The notes: a model not told the origin generated them from the sequence alone. A DNA stretch of 35,870 nucleotides from Butyrivibrio sp. (GCA_014799955.1 JAAVHB010000118.1:1-35870), one strand, 5' to 3'; counted from the first letter of the stretch, positions 17,296 to 25,623 are shown. Program-made: numbers and translations.

Positions 17296-17324
17296 ATTAT
17301 AGCATAGTTCACTAAATCTGGATA
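17296..17324 (-). promoter_or_regulatory. Promoter of the receiver/hybrid kinase pair
   Basis: On the minus strand a perfect TATAAT (17296-17301) has a TG extension before it; the -35 (TATCCA, 17319-17324, 17-bp spacing) is poor. An extended -10 promoter about 68 bp upstream of the regulator start. Confidence 0.6.
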
Positions 17325-17351
17325 CCCCAATTTCAGCCGCAAAGCTTTCGG

Positions 17352-17380
17352 TTGTTTTTGTTTTTAATAAGGAGTATTAT
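17352..17380 (+). promoter_or_regulatory. Possible promoter of endonuclease III
   Basis: TTGTTT (17352-17357), 17-bp spacer, TATTAT (17375-17380). The -10 is 5 of 6 but the -35 is poor; it lies 28 bp before the nth start. Confidence 0.4.
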
Positions 17381-17408
17381 ATAAAAAAAGCCTTTACGAG
17401 GAGATAAG

Positions 17409-18044
17409 ATGAACAGGAAACAAAAGCTTGCTTTAGAGATAATAGAACGGCTGAAAAAAGAATATCCGCATTCGGACTGTACGCTGGATTACAACGAGGC
17501 GTGGAAGCTGCTTGTGAGCGTGCGCCTTGCGGCGCAATGCACCGATGCCAGGGTTAATGTTGTCGTCAAGGGACTTTTTGAGAAATATCCGAGTGTGGAC
17601 GCGCTTGCGCAGGCGGATGTCGGGGATATAGAAAATATTGTAAAGCCCTGCGGGCTGGGACACAGCAAGGCGAGGGATATAAGCGCGTGCATGAAAACGC
17701 TGCGCGACGAATACAAGGGACAGGTGCCGGATGATTTTGACGCGCTGTTAAAGCTTCCGGGGGTCGGGCGGAAAAGCGCAAACCTCATTATGGGCGATGT
17801 TTTCGGGAAACCCGCAATCGTCACGGATACTCACTGCATACGCCTTGTAAACCGTATGGGACTCGTGGAGGGAATCAAGGAGCCGCAGAAGGTCGAGCGT
17901 GAGCTTTGGAAAATTATTCCGCCCGAGGAGGGAAGCGATTTCTGCCACAGGCTGGTTGACCACGGGAGAGCGGTATGCACCGCACGCACGGTTCCGTTTT
18001 GGGATAAGTGCTGCTTACGGGACATCTGCGCACAAAAAATATAA
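17409..18044 (+). CDS. nth: Endonuclease III (DNA glycosylase/AP lyase) with altered iron-sulphur motif
   Basis: A 211-residue base-excision repair enzyme that removes oxidised pyrimidines and cuts the abasic site. The helix-hairpin-helix LPGVGRKSANLI carries catalytic Lys122, and Asp140 lies in IVTDTHCIRL, both as expected. Length is normal. The C-terminal [4Fe-4S] loop is unusual: cysteines are at 190, 201, 202 and 207, giving C-x10-C-C-x4-C instead of C-x6-C-x2-C-x5-C. The first, third and fourth ligands align with a one-residue shift, but the second is replaced by the F-W region (197-198). GAGGAGATAAG precedes the ATG at 17409. The gene ends about 20 bases before the carD promoter and looks monocistronic. 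Confidence 0.92.
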   Translation: MNRKQKLALEIIERLKKEYPHSDCTLDYNEAWKLLVSVRLAAQCTDARVNVVVKGLFEKYPSVDALAQADVGDIENIVKPCGLGHSKARDISACMKTLRDEYKGQVPDDFDALLKLPGVGRKSANLIMGDVFGKPAIVTDTHCIRLVNRMGLVEGIKEPQKVERELWKIIPPEEGSDFCHRLVDHGRAVCTARTVPFWDKCCLRDICAQKI

Positions 18045-18063
18045 AAATTCTGCTTACATAATT

Positions 18064-18092
18064 TTGCCAAATTGTGTTAAAATATATATCAT
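18064..18092 (+). promoter_or_regulatory. Promoter of the CarD-like gene
   Basis: TTGCCA (18064-18069), 17-bp spacer, TATCAT (18087-18092); both hexamers match 5 of 6. The leader to the ATG is about 43 nt. Confidence 0.65.
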
Positions 18093-18141
18093 AGAGGCAG
18101 TTTTGATTTGTGCAGCTTAATTACAGCGGAAGGATGATGGA

Positions 18142-18654
18142 ATGTTTAGAGTCGGTGACTATGTTGTATACGGTAACACGGGCATTTGCAGAATTGAAGA
18201 TATAACGCATCTGGATAACGGTGTGGGAGATTCCGATAAACTGTATTATGTACTTGTTCCGGATGACGGGCGCGGCGGAAGGTCTTTTTTGCCGGTGGAC
18301 AACACAAAGGTTGTTTTGCGCGCCGTTATAACCAAGGAGGAGGCTCTTGAGCTTATCGACAGAATACCGAGAATAGAGAAAATCGGCGTCGGCAACGATA
18401 AGCAGCGCGAGGAAAAATACAAGGAGCTGGCGAAGCAGTGTGACTGCGAAAGCTGGGTTACGATTATCAAGACTATTTATGTGCGCCGTCAGGAGCGTAT
18501 TGCTCAGGGCAAGAAAATTACCGCGACAGATGACAAATACTGCCGTATTGCGGAGGACAGCCTGTACAGCGAGCTTGGTTTTGCTATCGGCAAAAATAAG
18601 GACGAGATGGAAGCCTTTATAAGAGAACGGATAGACAATAGGGCTTCCGTATAA
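18142..18654 (+). CDS. CarD/CdnL-family RNA-polymerase-binding transcription factor
   Basis: A 170-residue protein. Residues 1-60 form the Tudor-like RNA polymerase interaction domain (FRVGDYVVYGNTGICRIEDI, typical of CarD/CdnL and the Mfd RID), and the rest is a helical DNA-contacting domain (about 70-165). Such proteins bind the beta subunit and stabilise open promoter complexes, affecting rRNA and stress transcription. AAGGA lies seven bases before the ATG. It has its own promoter and a shared bidirectional terminator, so it appears monocistronic. Mid-size clostridial CarD homologues are common; whether this one is the global form is unknown. Confidence 0.9.
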   Translation: MFRVGDYVVYGNTGICRIEDITHLDNGVGDSDKLYYVLVPDDGRGGRSFLPVDNTKVVLRAVITKEEALELIDRIPRIEKIGVGNDKQREEKYKELAKQCDCESWVTIIKTIYVRRQERIAQGKKITATDDKYCRIAEDSLYSELGFAIGKNKDEMEAFIRERIDNRASV

Positions 18655-18684
18655 AAGCAGGACATGCCTGATACGTTACAGAAT

Positions 18685-18720
18685 AAAAGGTACGCTTCAT
18701 ATTCGGAAGCGTACCTTTTT
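18685..18720. terminator. Bidirectional terminator between carD-like gene and ABC exporter operon
   Basis: A 14-bp perfect stem (18685-18698 with 18706-18719) with a 7-base loop, A-run on the left and T-run on the right. It ends both convergent units. Confidence 0.92.
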
Positions 18721-18730
18721 TATTTATACA

Positions 18731-19882
18731 CTAATTGTTTTTCTGGCGTTTAAAGCGGATAACCACGAACGCTACAGCCATGATTGCCGCCGCGAACAGC
18801 AGCTGTATAATATACGACTGCTTGGCGAGCGAGCTTAAATGTCCGTCGTAGCTGTACATCTCGTCAGCTATGTTTATATACCAGTAGGTCGGAAGGCATT
18901 TTGAAAATGACACAACCTTGTCGGGCAGAATCGAACGCGAAACGAATACGCCGCACAAAAATGAGGTTGAAAGTCCGAGAATATTTGACCATATTGATAA
19001 TGTAGTCATCTTCCGGCTGAGCTGCGCGACAAGGAATGTGACGGCGATGCTTACTGCGAGAAAGCATACGGAGTTGAGCAGGTGGTAAGGGGTGCTCTCC
19101 GATATAAACTCCTTTCTGTAAAAAATCGCGGAAGCTCCGATAAGTATTGCCATAACCAGTAAAGAATATGTTGCCGTGGCGCCTATCATTCCCCAGTTGC
19201 GGGAACGGCTGCTCACTCCCGAAACGGCGGTTCTTGACCTGATTTCCGGACGGTTCCAGATAATAAGCACGGGACCTAAGCTGTTTATCAGCACACAGAG
19301 CAGTATATAGGGAATAAAATGGAAGAATACGCCAAACGCCGTTGGTTTATCGGCTGCGCCGTCCTTCAGATAGGACACCTGCGCCGACATCTCCGATATT
19401 TCAAGAGCCTTTGCCGAAGCGGTTTCCGGCTTATATCCGGCGTTTATATAGGCGTTTAAGTTCTGCATCCACGATTCGAGCTGAGAGGAAACGATATAGG
19501 CGCTTCTTGAGTCGGGCGCGGCGTAGGAGGTGAGGCGGCTTTTTGAGTCACCGTCAAGAGTCTGCTTTTCAAAGCCGTTCTCAATTACCAGAACATATTC
19601 CACCGTATGCGCAAAAAGCTCGTCGAGCCAGCTTTCTTCGCTGTCCTTTATGCTTTTAATGATGTGAGCTTTATCAAGATAGCCGTACAGCTCCTTTGAA
19701 AGATAGCTGTTATCCCTGTCGATTACGGCGATTTCCACCTTGGAGGCTTCAAAGGTAACGGTGTTGTCATTAAGCTGAGATCTGCTGATGTTAATGGATA
19801 CACCCAGAAAAATTCCTATATAGATGAAGCCGTAGCTTAGGGAGCGGAGCGCTATTTTCAGGAAAGTTTTATAAATTTGCAT
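18731..19882 (-). CDS. ABC-2 type exporter permease (second subunit)
   Basis: A 383-residue membrane protein. One hydrophobic helix lies near the N terminus (about 12-32), then a large external domain (about 35-180) and five to six membrane helices to the end, the ABC2_membrane_3 layout. The tail (IRFKRQKNN) is basic and cytoplasmic. Its start overlaps the upstream permease gene by 14 bases, so translation is coupled. With the other permease it should form a heterodimer driven by the ATPase encoded first in the operon. Substrate is unknown; such systems often export peptides, lipids or drugs. Confidence 0.87.
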   Translation of the reverse strand: MQIYKTFLKIALRSLSYGFIYIGIFLGVSINISRSQLNDNTVTFEASKVEIAVIDRDNSYLSKELYGYLDKAHIIKSIKDSEESWLDELFAHTVEYVLVIENGFEKQTLDGDSKSRLTSYAAPDSRSAYIVSSQLESWMQNLNAYINAGYKPETASAKALEISEMSAQVSYLKDGAADKPTAFGVFFHFIPYILLCVLINSLGPVLIIWNRPEIRSRTAVSGVSSRSRNWGMIGATATYSLLVMAILIGASAIFYRKEFISESTPYHLLNSVCFLAVSIAVTFLVAQLSRKMTTLSIWSNILGLSTSFLCGVFVSRSILPDKVVSFSKCLPTYWYINIADEMYSYDGHLSSLAKQSYIIQLLFAAAIMAVAFVVIRFKRQKNN

Positions 19883-21008
19883 AGCTGTTCCTCCTTGTCA
19901 TTAATATGGATACCGCGCAAAGCACAACCGCGTATGCGGTCAGCGTTATGATGTTTCTGAAAAAACGCTCGTGCGTGTCGTAAATCAACAGCGAGTAAAG
20001 GGCGTCAGCGATAAGCGTTGCCGGATTTATGCGGTTTACTATAGGCGCGCTGCGCTCAAGGTTTACCCTTATTGTCCATACCATAAGTCCGCCGAGGAAG
20101 GAGGACAGCAGGGAGAATACTATAAAAACCGTCGTCTGGGCCATTTCCTTCAGCTTAGGAACGGAGCCTATAAATAATCCTGCCGAAATTCCGAAAAGCG
20201 AGCCTGCCGCGCAGGTAAGCGCAATATAGCCTATACTGTCGCTCAGATTTATTTTGAGGACAAAGACCATATATAACAGCAGTATGACAATTAGAATCAG
20301 ATGAATCAGATATGTCGCCAAAAATTCCGCGATTATCAGTTCAGCGCGTTTTATGGGAGCGACGCTCTTTCGCATACCCTCGGGTGTTATATCCGCCTTC
20401 ATCTGACGCGCGCAGCGCATACCGAAGAAGCCGCCGAAGAGCAGTGCCATCGCGATCAGGGCAAAGTAGTACGATGCCATGGGGTCCATTTCGGCGTCGG
20501 TGAGTTTACCCTCCGTCACATATTCGGAGGAGCCGAAAACCGAGCCGATAAGTCCGGCGGCAGCGTCGGGCTTATCATTCAGAATATCTCCGATAAGCGC
20601 GGATTCTTGCAGATACTGGTTGATAAAATTAGAAATTGCGGTCTGGTTAAGCCCCGCATTTGCAACCGTCATCCTTACGGACGAGTCCACGGTGATTATC
20701 GCGTCCACCTCGGAATCCGAGAGAAGCTTTTCGGCTGTCTGCGCGTCCGTTTCGGTTATTTTAAAGAAGCTGTCTTCATCGGAGCCGTCGGAAGAAAGAC
20801 TGTCCAGCACGGCTTCGAAAATCTGGTTTTCCTGCTCGTATACGACGGCAACCGGTATGGAATGAAACACATACTCCTTGTCGTTTATTTTGGAAAAGGC
20901 GGCGACAAAGCAGGTGCAAAGGAGTATCGGAAAAAGCGCAACCCAGAATACCTCCTCCTTGGAGCGTATAAAGCTTTTAAAACGGTATTTGAATAGATGC
21001 AAAAACAT
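19869..21008 (-). CDS. ABC-2 type exporter permease (first subunit)
   Basis: A 379-residue membrane protein with the same layout as its neighbour: an N-terminal helix at about 20-38 (VALFPILLCTCFVAAF), an external domain to about 185 and then helices through 375. The external part contains the usual SDSEVDAIITVD-like segment of this family. GGAGGCACAGT lies before the ATG at 21008, 11 bases after the ATPase stop. It overlaps the following permease by 14 bases. Confidence 0.88.
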   Translation of the reverse strand: MFLHLFKYRFKSFIRSKEEVFWVALFPILLCTCFVAAFSKINDKEYVFHSIPVAVVYEQENQIFEAVLDSLSSDGSDEDSFFKITETDAQTAEKLLSDSEVDAIITVDSSVRMTVANAGLNQTAISNFINQYLQESALIGDILNDKPDAAAGLIGSVFGSSEYVTEGKLTDAEMDPMASYYFALIAMALLFGGFFGMRCARQMKADITPEGMRKSVAPIKRAELIIAEFLATYLIHLILIVILLLYMVFVLKINLSDSIGYIALTCAAGSLFGISAGLFIGSVPKLKEMAQTTVFIVFSLLSSFLGGLMVWTIRVNLERSAPIVNRINPATLIADALYSLLIYDTHERFFRNIITLTAYAVVLCAVSILMTRRNSYANL

Positions 21009-21019
21009 ACTGTGCCTCC

Positions 21020-21961
21020 TTAATCTCTTAATTCTTTGCCCGTAATTTCAAGAAATACGTCGTTGAGCGTCGGCGGCTGTGAGAAAACCTGATTGAAATG
21101 TATTTCCTTTGTCCGAAGGTAATCCAGTACACGGATAAGATTATGCTTGCCCCCGCTGCAGAATACTGAAAGCACACCGCTTTCGTAGGCGCACTGGTAT
21201 ATATGCGGCAGCTCCCGAATGGCGACGATATCCGATTCGGACAGTCCGTCCGCGTGGATTTTTATGGTTTCAGAGTTCTTAATCATGCCCTTAAGCTCCT
21301 CCGCCGTTCCGAGGGCGATGTTTTTGCCCTTGTCCATAATCGCGATTCTCGTGCAGATTTGCTCGACCTCCTCCATATAGTGCGAGGTGTAAATAATGGT
21401 CGCGCCGTTTTTGTTCAGCTCGACTATGCCCTCAAGAATCTTGTTGCGGCTCTGAGGGTCCACGGCAACCGTCGGCTCGTCAAGTATTATAAGCTCAGGC
21501 TTATGCGCTATGCCGCAGGCAATATTAAGCCTCCGAAGCAGACCTCCTGAAAGCTTTTTGGGACGGAATCTGGTATAATCCCCCAAATCCGTAAAGCTTA
21601 TGGCATCCTGAACATATTCCCTGCGTTTTGCGGAATCCTTAATATAAAGACCGCAGAAATAGTCGATATTTTCATACACGTTAAGTTCCTCAAAAACGGC
21701 GACGTTCTGCATTACCACACCGATTTTGCTCTTGAGGTCATAGCTGTCGGGGCGCATTTTTTTGCCGAAAACCTCAATTTCGCCCTTGCCGTAGGAAAGC
21801 AGCGCCAGAAGGCAGTTGATGGTTGTTGTTTTGCCAGAGCCGTTCGGCCCCAGAAGTCCGAAGATTTCCCCCTTGTTTATCTCAAGATTAAAATGGTCAA
21901 GCGCGATAAGCTCTTTGTAGCGTTTGACAAGATTTTCGATTTTAACTATAACTTCGCTCAT
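21020..21961 (-). CDS. ABC transporter ATP-binding protein (exporter type)
   Basis: A 313-residue cytoplasmic ATPase energising the two downstream permeases. Walker A GPNGSGKTT (38-46), Q-loop VMQN near 85, signature LSGG (137-140, followed by LLRRLNIA), Walker B LIILDEPT (157-164), and the switch histidine in TSHYMEE. The C-terminal 90 residues are the extension found in CcmA/NatA-type drug and peptide exporters. It is first in a three-gene minus-strand operon divergent from a NarL-type two-component system, whose shared control region carries a dyad. This arrangement (BceR-like or VraR-like control of an exporter) suggests an antimicrobial or envelope-stress response. Confidence 0.94.
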   Translation of the reverse strand: MSEVIVKIENLVKRYKELIALDHFNLEINKGEIFGLLGPNGSGKTTTINCLLALLSYGKGEIEVFGKKMRPDSYDLKSKIGVVMQNVAVFEELNVYENIDYFCGLYIKDSAKRREYVQDAISFTDLGDYTRFRPKKLSGGLLRRLNIACGIAHKPELIILDEPTVAVDPQSRNKILEGIVELNKNGATIIYTSHYMEEVEQICTRIAIMDKGKNIALGTAEELKGMIKNSETIKIHADGLSESDIVAIRELPHIYQCAYESGVLSVFCSGGKHNLIRVLDYLRTKEIHFNQVFSQPPTLNDVFLEITGKELRD

Positions 21962-22013
21962 GTTTATAACCTCTTTTCACGATTTTTAAAGCTGTTTAAA
22001 ATATAGCACCGCG

Positions 22014-22042
22014 TTTATAAGATATAAAGTGAAGACCGTCAC
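22014..22042 (-). promoter_or_regulatory. Promoter of the ABC exporter operon
   Basis: On the minus strand GTGACG (22037-22042) and TATAAA (22014-22019) are 17 bp apart. The -35 is weak and lies within the left arm of the dyad at 22038-22055. Confidence 0.55.
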
Positions 22043-22055
22043 AAATCAATGTGAC
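22038..22055. promoter_or_regulatory. Palindromic operator candidate between exporter and two-component genes
   Basis: GTCACA-AATCAA-TGTGAC is a perfect 6-bp-arm inverted repeat. It overlaps the -35 boxes of both divergent promoters, so one bound dimer could control both. The NarL-type regulator encoded at 23212 is the obvious candidate. Confidence 0.6.
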
Positions 22056-22079
22056 AAATGTAATATTTTGTGTTAATAT
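22051..22079 (+). promoter_or_regulatory. Promoter of the NarL-type two-component operon
   Basis: GTGACA (22051-22056), 17-bp spacer, TAATAT (22074-22079) with TG extension. The -35 is the right arm of the dyad. Confidence 0.55.
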
Positions 22080-22102
22080 TAAAATATTAAAGGAGCCTTG
22101 CA

Positions 22103-23215
22103 ATGCAGAGAATAATTGACCGCCTGCTGATAATTGTACTTACGGCAGTCTGGGCAGCGCCGGTGACGGGACATAAACTTATATATCTCATACTTGTGGG
22201 AGTTATTTACAGCGGCTTCGGCTACAGCTTTTTTGAAAAGAGGCTGCATATTTTTATGTGTGTCGCCGCGGGAACGGCGGCGGTGTTTGACGAGATTTTT
22301 ATCCCTCTTCTGATTTTGATGCTTTATGAGGCGTGCAGCAGGCTTTGGGACGGCGACAGGCGCGAAATCTGCATTTGGGGAGCCTGCGTTCTTGTAAATA
22401 TTGCTTTATGCGTGGTGCTGCCGGAGAGGAATTTTGCGGCGCTGATTGCGGAGTATCCCCTGAGCGCGGCGCTTATGGCGGTAACGGCGGTTCTCTGTAT
22501 ATATCTTTCGTATGTCAGCATGGGAAATATGCGCCTCGCAAGCCTTAATCTGCAAATACGTGACGAAGGTGAGGAGAAAAAACGCCTGCTGGAGCTGAAG
22601 AACGAGCTTATGCGGCGCAGTCACGGGAATGAGATTGAGGTCGCTACGCTGAATGAGAGGAACAGGATTGCGAGAGAAATACATGACAATGTCGGACATC
22701 TTCTGAGCAGGAGTATTCTTCAGGTGGGCGCGCTGCAAACCGTATATAAGGATGAGCCGCTTGCGTCATCGCTTAAGCAGGTGGGAGAAACCTTAAGCGA
22801 ATCCATGGACAATATCAGAAGGAGCGTTCATCGTCTGCACAATGAATCCGTTGACCTGCAAAGGGCTGTCAACGATATAATCGCCGCAAACGGAGGCTAT
22901 GAGGTAAGCTTTGACTATGACGTATCGCCGGCTCTGCCCCGCGAGATAAAATACGCCGTCTTATCCATTGTGACGGAGGCGTTTGAGAATGTGCGCAGGC
23001 ACTCGGACGGCACGCGCGTATGGATAACGGTTATGGAGCATCCTGCCTTTTACCAGTTTATTTTCAGGGATAACGGACATCCGGGCAGAATCGGAGAGAG
23101 CGGAATAGGGCTTCACAATATGCGCTCAAGGGTCGAAGAGCTTGGCGGCAGTATAAGCTTTGACATTAAAAGCGGTTTCAGAATATTTGCGAATATACCG
23201 AAGGGACAGGAATGA
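22103..23215 (+). CDS. Sensor histidine kinase, HisKA_3 (NarL-type partner)
   Basis: A 370-residue membrane kinase. Residues 1-140 hold about five to six hydrophobic segments with almost no external domain, so it is an intramembrane-sensing type. A coiled linker (150-180) leads to ERNRIAREIHDNVGH with phosphorylated His194, then a HATPase domain (VTEAFENVRRH, SGIGLHNMRSR). GGAGCC lies ahead of the ATG. Its stop overlaps the response regulator start. Divergent from the ABC exporter, resembling LiaS/DesK-type kinases that monitor the membrane; the signal is inferred only. Confidence 0.92.
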   Translation: MQRIIDRLLIIVLTAVWAAPVTGHKLIYLILVGVIYSGFGYSFFEKRLHIFMCVAAGTAAVFDEIFIPLLILMLYEACSRLWDGDRREICIWGACVLVNIALCVVLPERNFAALIAEYPLSAALMAVTAVLCIYLSYVSMGNMRLASLNLQIRDEGEEKKRLLELKNELMRRSHGNEIEVATLNERNRIAREIHDNVGHLLSRSILQVGALQTVYKDEPLASSLKQVGETLSESMDNIRRSVHRLHNESVDLQRAVNDIIAANGGYEVSFDYDVSPALPREIKYAVLSIVTEAFENVRRHSDGTRVWITVMEHPAFYQFIFRDNGHPGRIGESGIGLHNMRSRVEELGGSISFDIKSGFRIFANIPKGQE

Positions 23216-23832
23216 TGAAGGTTGTAATAGTTGACGACGACGCGATAGTGGCTATGTCCATGCGGACGATACTGACGGCGGGAGGCGATATTGAGGTACC
23301 GGAGCTTGGAAGCGACGGGGAGGATGCGGTGAGGCTCTACGAGAAGCATCTGCCGGACATACTTCTTACGGATATACAGATGAAAAAGCTTAACGGACTT
23401 GAGGCGGCGGCGCGCATATTGGAAAAGTATCCGGACGCGAAAATAATCCTGCTTACGACCTTTCTTGACGACGGATATATCAGGGAGGCTCTGCGGGTGG
23501 GAGCGAAGGGCTATATATTAAAGCAGGACTACGAAGGCGTGCTTCCCGCGCTCAGAGCGGTATACTCGGGGCAAAGTGTTTTCGGGAAGGAAATAATAAA
23601 CGAAATTCCGAAACTTATCAGAGAAAAAAACACGGACGTCTATACGCGTAACGGAATCACGGACAAGGAATTCGAGATAATAAAGCTTGTCGCGGACGGT
23701 CTGTCAAATAAGGAGATTGCGGACCGGTTGTGCTTAAGCGACGGTACGGTGCGCAATTACATAAGTCTTGTCCTTGACAAGCTTAAACTGCGTGACCGGA
23801 CGCAGTTAGCCGTTTTTTATTACAAAAATTAA
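23212..23832 (+). CDS. NarL/FixJ-family response regulator
   Basis: A 206-residue DNA-binding regulator. The receiver has DDD at 8-10, phospho-acceptor Asp54 in LLTDIQM and Lys104 in YILKQD; the LuxR-type helix-turn-helix spans about 145-203 (LVADGLSNKEIADRL, SDGTVRNYISLVLDKL). Two adjacent ATG codons (23212, 23215) could start it; the first overlaps the kinase stop as ATGATG. It probably controls the divergent ABC exporter through the dyad at 22038 and may regulate itself. Confidence 0.94.
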   Translation: MMKVVIVDDDAIVAMSMRTILTAGGDIEVPELGSDGEDAVRLYEKHLPDILLTDIQMKKLNGLEAAARILEKYPDAKIILLTTFLDDGYIREALRVGAKGYILKQDYEGVLPALRAVYSGQSVFGKEIINEIPKLIREKNTDVYTRNGITDKEFEIIKLVADGLSNKEIADRLCLSDGTVRNYISLVLDKLKLRDRTQLAVFYYKN

Positions 23833-23867
23833 CAGCCGCGTGGGTAAGCCCCTGCGGCTGTCGGTTT
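23832..23867. terminator. Terminator between two-component operon and lipoprotein operon
   Basis: ACAGCCGC (23832-23839) pairs with GCGGCTGT (23854-23861), loop 14, followed by CGGTTTT. It lies between convergent genes. Confidence 0.68.
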
Positions 23868-23877
23868 TGTACGGAAA

Positions 23878-24555
23878 TTATTCCTTATCCTGATTCTGTG
23901 CCCGTATTGCGGTAACAAGGTCATACATATCCCAGTCGCCGCCTCCGTCGCTGTTCTTGTAAACAGTTCCCCTGTATTCTACTTCGGGAAGCGATTCGCA
24001 GCCGTGAAACGCGTTCCGGTCGCATTCGGTTACGCTGTCTGGCAGAATTACGGTTTTAAGATTGCCGCAGCTGTGAAACGCAAAATAATCTATCGTGGTA
24101 ACGCCTTCCGGAATTTCTATGCTTTCAAGGGATTTGCATAACATGAAAGCTTTCCTTGGAATCACCTTGATGTTTTTTGAGAGCTTTACGGTTTTTAATT
24201 TATCGTGCCCTTGAAAAACCTCGTTGTTCAGCGTGGTTACGCTGTCGGGGATTATTACGCTCGTAACGGTGTCGTTTTCGTGCAGGACGGACCATCCGAG
24301 CGCGGTTACGGGCCTGCCCTCTATTTCCGACGGAAAAACAACCTCTGCGGCGCTTCCGTTATATCGCGTAACGGTTACGGTATCCGTCGCGCTGTCGATT
24401 GTGTATTCAAATTCGGAAACGGGATTCGGCTTTTCGTTCTGTGAATCCGAGCCGTTATCCTTGGCGGGATTTTCTGTTCCGCCGCACGCCGTCAGCAGAA
24501 TGGCTGCCGCGGCAAAAACTGAAACTGCCGAAAGTTTTATTTTTCGTAAGTTCAT
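23878..24555 (-). CDS. Leucine-rich-repeat (BspA-like) lipoprotein
   Basis: A 225-residue exported protein. The signal peptide ends in lipobox LLTAC with Cys24, so it is membrane-anchored outside the cell. After a low-complexity linker come about four LRR_5/BspA-type repeats from about 80 to 200 (VTSVIIPDSVTTLNNEVFQG, then similar IPEGVTTIDYFAF and LPDSVTECDRNAF units). Such repeats bind proteins or polysaccharide. It is the last gene of a four-lipoprotein operon, starting 13 bases after the preceding stop, with TAGGAGA in front. The partner is unknown. Confidence 0.88.
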   Translation of the reverse strand: MNLRKIKLSAVSVFAAAAILLTACGGTENPAKDNGSDSQNEKPNPVSEFEYTIDSATDTVTVTRYNGSAAEVVFPSEIEGRPVTALGWSVLHENDTVTSVIIPDSVTTLNNEVFQGHDKLKTVKLSKNIKVIPRKAFMLCKSLESIEIPEGVTTIDYFAFHSCGNLKTVILPDSVTECDRNAFHGCESLPEVEYRGTVYKNSDGGGDWDMYDLVTAIRAQNQDKE

Positions 24556-24568
24556 TGCTTAATATCTC

Positions 24569-25093
24569 CTATCTGAATCTCTCCGCAGTTCCTTCCGAAG
24601 GGACTACCTCATCGTCGCCGTGCTTGAAGTACAGCGTCTGCTTATCCTCACTCCATGTAAGCGCGTATTTTTCAGAGTCTTTTTTGAATTCACAGCTTCC
24701 CGTGTTGATAATGTCGTCGTAGTACTCGGGCGGTACTCTTACCAAGCCTGACGGCAGCCATACCGAAAATTGATTATTTTCGTTCACCATTACGGTTACA
24801 ACGCCGCCGATGTCTACCCAGCCGTACATTGTTGTGTTGTATCCGTCATAGTTGAAGCCGCCGCAGAAAGGCTCAAGCTTTTCAAGCTTTGCGAGTAACT
24901 CGGGGTCGGGCGCTTCGGTTTCTTCGGGCGCCGTGGTTTCCGGCGCGTTGGTTGCCGCGGGCTGCTGCGCGTTTTCGGTGGCTTTATCTGCCGATGTGCT
25001 TTTGGACGGACTGCTTTTGCTGTCGTTTCCGCCGCAGGCGATAAGCGAAAGCGACATAACCGCCGCAAACGCAAGACATATAAGTTTTTTCAT
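24569..25093 (-). CDS. Small lipoprotein, paralogue A
   Basis: A 174-residue exported lipoprotein of no family I recognise. Signal peptide with lipobox SLIAC (Cys20), then a Ser/Thr/Ala/Pro/Glu-rich linker (about 22-65) and a compact domain of about 105 residues (FCGGFNYDGYNTTMYGWVDI; SEDKQTLYFKHG). The signal peptide and linker are almost identical to those of the next upstream gene, and the domains are clearly related but diverged. GGGAGGAATAAA precedes the ATG at 25093. It is third in the lipoprotein operon. Confidence 0.8.
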   Translation of the reverse strand: MKKLICLAFAAVMSLSLIACGGNDSKSSPSKSTSADKATENAQQPAATNAPETTAPEETEAPDPELLAKLEKLEPFCGGFNYDGYNTTMYGWVDIGGVVTVMVNENNQFSVWLPSGLVRVPPEYYDDIINTGSCEFKKDSEKYALTWSEDKQTLYFKHGDDEVVPSEGTAERFR

Positions 25094-25107
25094 TTTATTC
25101 CTCCCAA
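24934..25107. repeat. 174-bp near-identical repeat, copy 1
   Basis: Covers the ribosome site, signal peptide and linker start of paralogue A. It matches 25464-25637 in the same orientation with about six mismatches counted by eye; offset 530 bp. Confidence 0.9.
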
Positions 25108-25116
25108 TAATACGTT

Positions 25117-25623
25117 TTATTCGTCTCTATTTGCCGTTCCTTCCGCCGAAACTGCGTCATTAACACAGTACTTGAAGTACAGCGTCTGTTTATCTTCGCT
25201 CCATGTCAGCGTGAGGCTTGAAAAGCTTCTGGTGATTTCACAGCTGCCGTTGCTCAGGATATCGCCGTACAATTCCGTAGGGACAGTGACTAAGCCGGTG
25301 GACGGCATCCATACCGCAAGGCGATTGTCCTCGTTGATACTGACGCTCATGGCTTCGCTTACATTAACGGTGCCGAGCGCGGACGTGTAGTATTCGTCAT
25401 AGCTGAATACGCCGCAAAAAGGCTCGAGCTGCTCAAGCTGTGAAAGACTTTCGGTATCGGTCATGGTTTCCGGCGCGTTGGCTGCCGCGGGCTGCTGCGC
25501 ATTTTCGGTGGCTTTATCTGCCGATGTGCTTTTGGACGGACTGCTTTTGCTGCCGTTTCCGCCGCAGGCGATAAGCGAAAGCGACATAACCGCCGCAAAC
25601 GCAAGGCATATAAGCTTTTTCAT
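25117..25623 (-). CDS. Small lipoprotein, paralogue B
   Basis: A 168-residue exported lipoprotein related to paralogue A. I place the start at the ATG 25621-25623 because GGAGGAAT lies just upstream and MKKLICLAFAAVMS is a proper signal peptide; an in-frame extension upstream lacks these. Lipobox SLIAC with Cys20. After the shared linker the mature domain has FCGVFSYDEYYTSALG and SEDKQTLYFKY, matching paralogue A in pattern but with many changes. Its start lies one base after the stop of the larger upstream lipoprotein. Function unknown. Confidence 0.8.
   Translation of the reverse strand: MKKLICLAFAAVMSLSLIACGGNGSKSSPSKSTSADKATENAQQPAAANAPETMTDTESLSQLEQLEPFCGVFSYDEYYTSALGTVNVSEAMSVSINEDNRLAVWMPSTGLVTVPTELYGDILSNGSCEITRSFSSLTLTWSEDKQTLYFKYCVNDAVSAEGTANRDE

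Noticed and set aside
18665-18676. Shared string GCCTGATACGTT at 18666 and 28637
   Set aside because: One exact short match in unrelated intergenic positions with no shared context; likely chance.
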